Under the pieces are notes generated by a model. That model saw only the letters and a program-made list of their open reading frames with translations, had not been told where the DNA came from and did no database searches. 7,456 bases of DNA. Source: Verrucomicrobiota bacterium (lineage in GTDB: Bacteria > Verrucomicrobiota > Verrucomicrobiia > Limisphaerales > J093). Positions 1 through 4,922 of the stretch are shown in pieces. The stretch is taken from the NCBI GenBank assembly GCA_029907285.1, contig JARYMD010000215.1, positions 1 to 7,456 on the forward strand, in the 5' to 3' direction. Numbering within the stretch: position 1 is the first letter of the stretch; each line of letters opens with the position of its first letter. The position numbers were made by a program, and so were the translations under genes.

Positions 1-372
1 CGTTGCGCCGTCTTCAAGCGCAGCCAAAACATTGACAGGCCTCGCGCTATTGCTGCCAACCCGTGCAATCAACACCGCACTCCGCTTCGGACCCTCCTTC
101 ATCTCGGTCAGAAGCTGCTCGAGGTCCCGCTTCGTCTCCTCACAAGCCTCCTGTGAGTTTTCGAGCCGGTCAATCACTTCCCGGGCAATCTGTTGCGCCT
201 CAGGACTGGAGCTGTCAATTACCTCATGCAGAATCTTGGCGCGGTGCGACACCGGCACATCTTTGTCCTGCAGCATTGTCAAAACCGGGTGCGCGGTTTT
301 CTTCACCTTTTCCCGTGGGCCAAACGGATTCACATCGGCCCCGGACTCGTTGTTTTTCATTCTCGAGCTCAT
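1..372 (-). CDS. Partial CDS, N-terminal 124 codons of a helical/coiled-coil protein, possibly an AAA-type ATPase; runs off left edge
   Basis: The frame is open from the ATG at 372 to the window edge, so the 3' end is missing. The first 25 residues are polar and look disordered. Residues about 40-93 are strongly helical and charged (EAQQIAREVIDRLEN, then CEETKRDLEQLLTEM), fitting a coiled coil. After a KEGPKRS linker comes a beta-type stretch, AVLIARV then PVNVLAALEDG, at 99-122. A coiled coil followed by a small beta domain recalls the N-terminal part of proteasome-type AAA ATPases (ARC/Mpa), but no Walker motif falls inside the window, so this is only a suggestion. It lies downstream of the Ubl gene and probably in the same operon. 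A second in-frame ATG is at 360. No strong ribosome binding site precedes either one, and the frame is open back to the Ubl stop, so the true start may be further upstream. Confidence 0.6.
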   Translation of the reverse strand, partial: MSSRMKNNESGADVNPFGPREKVKKTAHPVLTMLQDKDVPVSHRAKILHEVIDSSSPEAQQIAREVIDRLENSQEACEETKRDLEQLLTEMKEGPKRSAVLIARVGSNSARPVNVLAALEDGAT

Positions 373-549
373 GCCTGGTCTTCCGAAATCAAGCGATGTT
401 CCCTTGGCTCCAACCGCCCGCCCCTCCAGCGTGAACAGCACATCCACAGGCTCTCGGCGTGCCTCAAGCCAGACAAAATGGCACAACGCCCCGCCAAGGC
501 GCACGGCGGGAACAACCACACGGCAATCCCCACCGCCGCCGCACCCGGC
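373..549 (-). other. Open, coding-like stretch between the Ubl stop and the next ATG
   Basis: This stretch is in the same frame as both the Ubl gene, which stops with TGA at 552-550, and the partial gene starting at 372, and it holds no stop codon. Its translation looks like protein, with alternating hydrophobic strands: CRVVVPAVRLGG, then HFVWLEARREPVDVLFTLEG. The other two frames look much less coding. A GTG at 519 is preceded by GGTGGGG at a plausible spacing and could be the real start of the downstream gene. A TTG at 557 in another frame, overlapping the Ubl stop, followed by an indel in the GGGG run near 528-531 is a second option. Stop-codon readthrough of the Ubl is a third and less likely option. 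Confidence 0.4.
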
Positions 550-843
550 TCAGCCAAGATGTGCCTTCGGAGTAAGCGTAAGGCGCGCATCCTGCTCGAT
601 CTGAGCGCCGATCTCCTGCGTGTCATCAAGAAACATCCCCTGGTCGTTTCGCAGTGCCCAGGGAACATTGGTCGGCAGTTCCATCCGCGCAGCCAGCGTT
701 TGAGCCACGTCGCCTGCCGGCACATCCCATTCGAGGTCCTCAACCTCAATGTCGTTGGATTCCGTGATGTCCGTCGCGCGGAATCTCAACCGCGAGGGTC
801 TCGTTCGTTGCACCGTCACTAGATCGTTCATCATTACACTCAT
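550..843 (-). CDS. Ubiquitin-like beta-grasp protein (Ubl modifier), 97 aa
   Basis: This is the probable modifier of the conjugation system, activated at its C-terminal glycine by the E1 encoded upstream. Residues 18-97 follow the beta-grasp order: a first strand (RLRFRATDI), a second strand (IEVEDLEWDVPAG), a helix (VAQTLAARM, 46-54), a WALRNDQG strand (62-69), a short acidic segment with D73-D74, and a final strand (ARLTLTPKAHLG, 86-97). The length and the pattern of a DVPAG turn before the helix resemble YukD/EsaB-like and prokaryotic ubiquitin families. The protein ends in a single bare Gly97, so no proteolytic trimming would be needed. The start at 843 is set by AGGAG (851-855) seven bases upstream. 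The ATG overlaps the TGA of the preceding gene (ATGA), implying coupled translation. Fold assignment is by pattern only; the family is likely, the exact subfamily unknown. Confidence 0.8.
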   Translation of the reverse strand: MSVMMNDLVTVQRTRPSRLRFRATDITESNDIEVEDLEWDVPAGDVAQTLAARMELPTNVPWALRNDQGMFLDDTQEIGAQIEQDARLTLTPKAHLG

Positions 844-1673
844 TCTGTTTCTCCTTTCTGTTCTTCCGTGCTTTGTGCTTGCAGCCAGCAGTCGCCGATC
901 GACTGCAAATCGATTCTCGCATCCGACACGACGTCGGCAGTCTCGAGCAGCGCGCCAACAGCCACCGCCACCGCGTCTGCGGCGGTCCGAAACAACGCCT
1001 TGCTTCGCGGCGCGCCGGTCAGATCAACCTCGCAAACCAATAACAAGCCTGTCGGTTTTTCTTCGAACCCGAACCGCGCCATCCCCCAGAGCATGGAGGC
1101 GTCCATGGCCAACAGCTCGATGGCATTCATGCGCCAGCGTTCAAGCCCGGCATCTATGTCTTGTGCAGCAACACAGCGCAAAGCCAACCTCCCCTCAGAG
1201 CTGACTACCGCAATCCGCCAAAGCAATCCGCCAATCCTAACGGTCAAACAAGCCCTCGGAATGGCTTCCTTCACCCATGCGTCGGCCGGAGGCACCCATA
1301 TCGGGTCCGACTCGCCCGCAAGGCACCGACCCGCCCACCGAAGCATGTCCTCCAGATGGCATGAATCGCTCGCGTCTTGCTCATCAGCCGCTGAGCCATC
1401 ATCCAGTACCCACCACGCAACGTCCCGGGCAAGCATGGTCATGCCGTTCGATTGAATCTTTTTCCAAAGCCCGGGTGCGCCCAGTGCCGCGCACGCTTTG
1501 TTGTGCACACGATCGTAATCGAAAAGAAAATGAATCCAGTTCGGTCGCACCGTGATCCGCCATGGATACAACCCGGCTCTCAGCTCACAATGGCCGGTCA
1601 ACCGCGTCGGCTCGCCTGCAGTCGCTGCCGACGACCATGTCATACTCTGGTTTGGCACTGATGCCTTGCTCAT
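840..1673 (-). CDS. Unknown protein of the Ubl operon, 277 aa, with a possible secretion-chaperone/YbjN-like C-terminal half
   Basis: I do not recognise this gene with confidence. It is a soluble protein rich in tryptophan, without a signal peptide or membrane segment. Residues 28-120 form an alpha/beta region (HCELRAGLYPWRITVRPNWI, later MLARDVAWWVLDD). Residues 135-255 run strand-strand-helix (LTVRIGGLLWRIAVVSSEG, RLALRCVAAQ), then helix-strand-helix (ERWRMNAIELLAMDASMLW, GLLLVCEVDLTG, ADAVAVAVGALLE). This second half recalls the type III secretion chaperone or YbjN fold, with its LLLVCEVDL strand followed by a long helix, but there is no diagnostic motif. The gene starts 7 bases after the E2 stop, with AAGGA overlapping that stop, and ends in an ATGA overlap with the Ubl gene. 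Lying between E2 and Ubl, it is most likely an accessory factor such as a substrate or E2-binding adaptor. No catalytic triad, HPN or JAB metal motif is visible. Confidence 0.75.
   Translation of the reverse strand: MSKASVPNQSMTWSSAATAGEPTRLTGHCELRAGLYPWRITVRPNWIHFLFDYDRVHNKACAALGAPGLWKKIQSNGMTMLARDVAWWVLDDGSAADEQDASDSCHLEDMLRWAGRCLAGESDPIWVPPADAWVKEAIPRACLTVRIGGLLWRIAVVSSEGRLALRCVAAQDIDAGLERWRMNAIELLAMDASMLWGMARFGFEEKPTGLLLVCEVDLTGAPRSKALFRTAADAVAVAVGALLETADVVSDARIDLQSIGDCWLQAQSTEEQKGETE
851..855 (-). promoter_or_regulatory. Ribosome binding site of the Ubl gene
   Basis: AGGAG on the minus strand, seven bases before the ATG at 843. It is one of the two clearest Shine-Dalgarno sites in the window. 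It lies inside the 3' end of the preceding gene, so the Ubl can be initiated on its own as well as by coupling, fitting a modifier needed in excess over its enzymes. Confidence 0.7.
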
Positions 1674-1680
1674 GCGATCC

Positions 1681-2334
1681 TTATGTGGCGGGTTTTCTCG
1701 TCTGTGTGGCTTTGAGAAAAGGTTCCCGCGACAACGGCAGCAAATGCACGTTGCGTTGCCACCATTGCGCGGCCTCGCGATTCAACACGCCCGCGGGGTC
1801 CAACTCATCAAACTGTGCCGCCATCATCGTCAGCGATGCGTACGTCAGAAGAAGTATGTGTTTCAGCGGGAAACCCGCTGGCACGGTCGGCCCAAGACAC
1901 AGCACCTGAACGGGCAAATTGCCGGAGCTAACATTCGGATGCCACACATCGCCCGGGTCCAAAATGTACACGAACGATGTTCCCGGCTGCGGCTGGCGTG
2001 TTGCTTCGAAGGTGTACACCAGGCCAAGCACCGCGTGATCGCCAAGCCGCAGCCCCGATCCTTCAGTTGGCCGACGTGGAACCGGCATGCGCATCTCGGC
2101 CGTGATCTTCAGATCGCCGCTCAGATCGGCTGCCAAAACCTCGATCGGCCCGCCAATCTGCTCGATCGCCAAAAAATCGCGCAGCTCAGCGGTCTTTCGC
2201 GCCTGCCACGAAGCCGAACCTGCGTTCAAAAGCTGCGCAAAACGCATCTTCATCAAAACCCCACCGCTGAGCTCGACCTTCGAAAGGTCATTCAACCCCG
2301 GCCGGTTTGATGACGTTGACGTTGTTTTCTTCAT
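1681..2334 (-). CDS. E2-like ubiquitin-conjugating enzyme (UBC fold), 217 aa
   Basis: This is the predicted carrier that takes the Ubl from E1 as a thioester. Residues 19-82 give the N-terminal helix and first strands. Residues 104-126 form the next strands (GLVYTFEATRQP, TSFVYILDPG). The E2 signature HPN is at 132-134, preceded by tryptophan (DVWHPNV), and Cys146 follows in VQVLCLG. Cys146 is the only cysteine in the protein. After it come a proline-containing loop, the helix PLKHILLLTYASLTMMA (156-172), and a DPAGVLNREAAQWW segment (179-192) matching the 'dp.N.eAa..y' helix of eukaryotic E2s. HPN-to-Cys spacing is 14 residues, against 10 in UbcH5-type enzymes, so a loop is longer here. The start overlaps the E1 stop as ATGA. 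A later Met28, after GGTGGGG, is an alternative start and would keep the whole fold. The assignment is strong by motif. Confidence 0.88.
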   Translation of the reverse strand: MKKTTSTSSNRPGLNDLSKVELSGGVLMKMRFAQLLNAGSASWQARKTAELRDFLAIEQIGGPIEVLAADLSGDLKITAEMRMPVPRRPTEGSGLRLGDHAVLGLVYTFEATRQPQPGTSFVYILDPGDVWHPNVSSGNLPVQVLCLGPTVPAGFPLKHILLLTYASLTMMAAQFDELDPAGVLNREAAQWWQRNVHLLPLSREPFLKATQTRKPAT

Positions 2335-3578
2335 TGCGGTGAATCGTGGTGTGCTGGCACAACCAGCCAGACTCTGTTTGCATCTCGCAGCGTTGCGTGT
2401 GACAAAGCGCGTACACCGAGCCGGCGAATCGGCACATCGAGCACAGAATCAAGAGCCACTGTCGCAACTGCGCCCGAGGCATCCATCGGGCCGGCCACGA
2501 CGATCCGTTTGCAGGTTTGGCATTTCTGTGTGCACAAATCTCCGAACGGCTGAAAATGCCGCACAACTGTCACTGCGCCACATTTACATTTCATTTGATC
2601 AACCCATCTCATGTCCGGAATCTGAAGCAGAAGATCGTGCGACTTGTGATTGGCCCCGGCCGTTTCCACCAACTCGCGGATGCTCAGATCGGGTATCGGT
2701 CTTGCGGACCGCACCACCCGGTATTGCACGTGTTCGCATGGACAGTTTGAGTTCCTTCGCATCGGAACAACAACCGTCCGGTGCGTGTATCCGTTGTATT
2801 CCACCGCAGTGTTACAAACAGATCGCCCAAGTCTGAGCGCGTGCCTGATCACCTGATTTGTTGCAAGGTCTGCGCTCATTGCACACAGGAAGCTCAAACT
2901 CCGGGTTGGAACCACTCCCGCCCCTTCCAAAGAAGGGTCGTGGGCCGTGCCATCGCAACTGTACTGCCGCACGTTCGCATCGTGATCGCGCCATTCTCGC
3001 AGACCAAACAAGCATGCCGGACACGGACCCTGCCCACCCAAATTCCCAAAGAATCGAACCACCGCTGTCAGCGTCTCCCCGTGCAGTGCCGCGTGAACCA
3101 GCGGTTTCCCAAGCCAAATGCATCGCTGCCCCGTATCCACCTCCGCAGGTAGATTGTCCGTTGCCATGACAACAACGTCCGCTTCCACCAGGCCCGCCAA
3201 AGACAAATCCTGCACAGGCTTCACATAGACCCGAATTTCAAGGTCGGGACAGATTCTTCGGCACAGTGTTGCAATCACGTCCGCTTTGTTCTTCCCGATC
3301 GCTTCAGGGTAACACTCGTGAGTCAGCAAACTCACCGGCCGGTATTTCTTCGGATCGATCAACACAAGGCCTCGGACCCCACATCGTGCAAGATGCAATG
3401 CCACGCGCCCGCCAACACTGCCGCATCCAACAATCGCAACTCGCAACCCGCCCAGCGCGGCCGCACCGTCTGCGCACATCCCAACCAGTTTCGGAAACCT
3501 GGCCGCGCGCTCCGGGCGTTGAGCATCTGCACCGCTTCGCCTCGTGCGACTTCCTGTTGATTGCGCAATGGGTTTCAT
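2331..3578 (-). CDS. E1-like Ubl-activating adenylyltransferase (ThiF/MoeB/UBA family) with cysteine-rich C-terminal region, 415 aa
   Basis: This enzyme would adenylate the Ubl C-terminus with ATP and pass it to the E2 via a cysteine. The Rossmann nucleotide-binding loop is GCGSVGG (51-57), after the strand LRVAIV. LIDPKKYRPVSLLTHEC (73-89) is the counterpart of the 'D.D....NLnRQ' region, though the NLnRQ residues are replaced. K98 sits in IGKNKAD, and ADVVVMATDN (133-142) carries the conserved Asp141. Zinc ligands are CPAC at 186-189 and CPC at 279-281. Cys208 (YSCDG) precedes GVVP (221-224) and is the best candidate for the transfer cysteine. Beyond the standard domain is a second cysteine cluster: C331, C333, C349, C353 and C356, suggesting an extra zinc ribbon. 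About 30 basic or polar residues precede the fold. The start at 3578 forms an ATGA overlap with the RING-frame stop; the end overlaps the E2 start. It is far shorter than a eukaryotic two-domain E1. Confidence 0.9.
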   Translation of the reverse strand: MKPIAQSTGSRTRRSGADAQRPERAARFPKLVGMCADGAAALGGLRVAIVGCGSVGGRVALHLARCGVRGLVLIDPKKYRPVSLLTHECYPEAIGKNKADVIATLCRRICPDLEIRVYVKPVQDLSLAGLVEADVVVMATDNLPAEVDTGQRCIWLGKPLVHAALHGETLTAVVRFFGNLGGQGPCPACLFGLREWRDHDANVRQYSCDGTAHDPSLEGAGVVPTRSLSFLCAMSADLATNQVIRHALRLGRSVCNTAVEYNGYTHRTVVVPMRRNSNCPCEHVQYRVVRSARPIPDLSIRELVETAGANHKSHDLLLQIPDMRWVDQMKCKCGAVTVVRHFQPFGDLCTQKCQTCKRIVVAGPMDASGAVATVALDSVLDVPIRRLGVRALSHATLRDANRVWLVVPAHHDSPQ

Positions 3579-3777
3579 CGGTCCAAATCAGGCATGTTCA
3601 AATACCCCGCCGATTTCAAAAGCGGCTGGTTGCAGACCGGGCATGTGGACCGTTCCGCTGCACAATCCAAACCTGAATCTGCAGTTTTCTCATGCACCGG
3701 CGTGCCACACCATGCACACATCAGACACCGCGACTGTGCGGTGAACGGCATCCTGCAATGCGGACACTCACGGCCTA
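3575..3777 (-). CDS. RING-like zinc-binding segment, probable C-terminal part of the FHA-like protein (frameshifted)
   Basis: This frame encodes a treble-clef/RING-type zinc module, the expected ligase element of the system. Ligand candidates on the minus strand are CPHC (3766 and 3757), C at 3727, C-x2-C in CAWC (3718 and 3709), H at 3694 in GTPVHEK, C at 3664, and CPVC (3643 and 3634). The core CAWCGTPVH followed by CPVCNQPL resembles bacterial RING fingers seen in Ubl-operon proteins. The His is followed by Cys at +10 rather than the usual +3. The frame has no ATG close to the zinc module; upstream it is open to an ATG at 3949, but that stretch looks like a shadow of the FHA-like frame. 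A GTG at 3854 is the only nearby start option. The left boundary given is arbitrary, at the stop of the other frame. Its stop forms an ATGA overlap with the E1 start, which supports this frame as genuinely translated. Confidence 0.72.
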
Positions 3778-4290
3778 CCCGCTCGACGGCGGCGGTCCGT
3801 GTTTGGGCCTCCCGAAAAGAACCACATGGACTTGAAACCCGGGATGCCACTGGACAACATCCAGTTCCCTCGCCAACGCAACACGTGGCACGATGAAACC
3901 ATTGATCCGCACCTCGCAATCTGCGCCGGGCAGCAGCAAAACCCGCCACTGCCCGGCCCGGTTCCCCACCGGAACGGCCGCCACGCCGCCTTCAACGCCT
4001 TCGCCTTCTTCAATCACCCGCGGGTTGCCCGCGTCGTCTGCACCAAGCCACAAGCCCGCTTTCGGCAACGGAATCGTTGTTCGACGTTGTTCGTGCGCAA
4101 TCGAAGCCTCGTCGTTGCCAATCCTTTCAAGTATCAGTTGCACTTCCAGGACATCGGCGTTGCTCCCTTCGTCCGCGCTCTCCGCTGTCGGTTGGTGCGC
4201 CGCCTGGTTTCCGCTGTCGGTCTGCATTTCGCCGTTCAACATGCATACCAAACTACCGGAGCCGCAGGTGTTGTTAATACCTCGTAACAT
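3775..4290 (-). CDS. FHA-like beta-rich protein, probable N-terminal part of a FHA-like/RING fusion
   Basis: The frame gives 171 residues before a TAG at 3777. Residues 1-50 are polar and probably flexible. Residues 52-160 look like a beta sandwich: TTIPLPKAGLWLGADD (71-86), RVIEEG, GGVAAVPVGN, QWRVLLLPG (114-122), then CEVRINGFIV (125-134) and LARELDVVQW (139-148). The pattern of a 'v.iNG..v' strand followed by a 'L...D.v' strand is the FHA hallmark. The usual FHA Gly-Arg and Ser-x-x-His phosphopeptide residues are not obvious, so phosphothreonine binding cannot be claimed. Continued by a -1 shift into the RING frame, the protein would have about 238 residues. The start at 4290 follows GGAG by nine bases and lies 4 bases after the stop of the upstream small gene. 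Another in-frame ATG is at 4242. The coding call is good; the FHA label is tentative. Confidence 0.6.
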   Translation of the reverse strand: MLRGINNTCGSGSLVCMLNGEMQTDSGNQAAHQPTAESADEGSNADVLEVQLILERIGNDEASIAHEQRRTTIPLPKAGLWLGADDAGNPRVIEEGEGVEGGVAAVPVGNRAGQWRVLLLPGADCEVRINGFIVPRVALARELDVVQWHPGFQVHVVLFGRPKHGPPPSSG

Positions 4291-4294
4291 CCAT

Positions 4295-4713
4295 CTAAGC
4301 TCCTTCGAGGAACTGCGGCGTAACCAGCTCCAGCTCACTCAATGAATAAATCGTGTGCCCGTTGGTTCCCTCCCAAACCCATCGCAATACTTCGCAGCTC
4401 AGTTATTGTCCGAATCGCAAACCACGCGCAGTTGAAGCCCGCTTTGCCACGCCGCAGCCCCAGCCACAACGAGCACATTAGCAAAGCTCAGACTTCGACC
4501 GGCCACCCACCCGGTCGCACAATCCCCAACGCGCCATTCGGCCACGCTTTTGATGCATGGCCCGCAGCGCGTCACAGTCCCGCTTTCCACCAAGGAATTC
4601 GCCGGATTGAACGCATGGGTATGTCTGATGGGTTGGCCAGTGAGATTTCCGGGTTAGCGCTCATTGGGCAGCAACATACGCGCCTCAAACACGCAAGAAT
4701 ACGGCGTTCCCAT
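4295..4713 (-). pseudogene. Small unknown gene at the head of the operon, apparently disrupted (in-frame stop and -1 frameshift)
   Basis: An ATG at 4713 has a strong GAGG site six bases upstream and reads MGTPYSCVFEARMLLPNER before a TAA at 4656. The same frame then continues without a stop to 4399 in protein-like sequence, including NPANSLVESGTVTRCGPC, VAEWRVGDCATGWVAGR and SGLQLRVVC. A different frame then carries a clearly protein-like end, WVWEGTNGHTIYSLSEL followed by ELVTPQFLEGA and TAG at 4297. Together these would make a protein of about 139 residues if the TAA is read as sense and one base is restored near 4390-4410. I do not recognise the family. The TAG is 4 bases before the start of the FHA-like gene, so it fits as the first gene of the operon. 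It could also be a true 19-residue leader plus remnants, or a product of sequence error. Confidence 0.4.
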
Positions 4714-4719
4714 CTTTCG

Positions 4720-4723
4720 CCTC
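4720..4723 (-). promoter_or_regulatory. Ribosome binding site of the first operon gene
   Basis: GAGG on the minus strand, six bases before the ATG at 4713 (AAAGAGGCGAAAGATG). The quality of this site is the main reason for placing a gene start there although its frame meets a stop after 19 codons. Confidence 0.5.
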
Positions 4724-4728
4724 TTTTC

Positions 4729-4753
4729 GTTCTTTCAGGCTGACCGAAAGAAC
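4729..4753. repeat. Inverted repeat GTTCTTTC / GAAAGAAC upstream of the Ubl operon
   Basis: A perfect 8-base inverted repeat with a 9-base loop lies just before the first ribosome binding site of the operon. It is not followed by a T run on either strand, so it is not a typical intrinsic terminator. It could be an operator or an mRNA hairpin in the leader. No convincing -35/-10 pair was found in the 4714-4922 gap, so the operon promoter remains unplaced. Confidence 0.3.
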
Positions 4754-4838
4754 CGCCAACTGCTCTTTCGGTGATACCCCAAAAAACCAAACGAGACGAA
4801 AAAAGCACCGGCAGAAAAATGCGCGGCCGAAAGATGAG

Positions 4839-4866
4839 GCGGCGAAGAATCGCCGCGCTCCTACAG
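4839..4866 (-). repeat. REP-like element, left copy of an inverted pair
   Basis: On the minus strand this reads CTGTAGGAGC followed by a perfect hairpin with 7-base arms, GCGGCGA, TTCT, TCGCCGC (arms 4850-4856 and 4839-4845). A GTAG/GGAG tetranucleotide just before a GC-rich palindrome is the hallmark of REP sequences mobilised by RAYT transposases in other bacteria. It shares AGGAGCGCGGC with the second copy at 4889-4914, in the opposite orientation. Confidence 0.6.
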
Positions 4867-4888
4867 CGCGTTGGAGAAAACAATCGCG

Positions 4889-4914
4889 TCAGGAGCGCGG
4901 CCGTCCCCGGCCGC
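4889..4914 (+). repeat. REP-like element, right copy of an inverted pair; possible 3' end of gnd transcript
   Basis: On the plus strand this reads TCAGGAGC then a perfect hairpin: GCGGCCG (4897-4903), TCCC, CGGCCGC (4908-4914). It lies 8 bases beyond the gnd stop and faces the copy at 4839-4866, forming a BIME-like unit. There is no U tract, so it is not a canonical intrinsic terminator, though such hairpins can protect or end transcripts. Confidence 0.6.
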
Positions 4915-4922
4915 ATCAAAAT

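Noticed and set aside
369..749. Minus-strand frame of 126 codons overlapping the Ubl gene
   Set aside because: Most of it overlaps the Ubl in another frame and reads as Arg/Leu/Cys-rich non-protein. Only a TTG near 557 was kept as an alternative start for the downstream gene.
550..843. Pup/UBact-type modifier instead of a ubiquitin fold
   Set aside because: Pup-like proteins are mostly disordered and end in GGE or GGQ; this one has a beta-grasp pattern, ends in G, and comes with E1 and E2 rather than a PafA-type ligase.
3796..3840. Programmed -1 frameshift site for the FHA-like/RING junction
   Set aside because: CCCAAAC is present on the minus strand but in the wrong phase for the observed shift, and the TTTT run gives only a weak slip. 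No convincing signal, so error or mutation is preferred.
4572..4919. Minus-strand frame of 115 codons across the REP pair
   Set aside because: It runs through the REP hairpins and is Arg-rich; it looks like chance reading of repeat and intergenic DNA.
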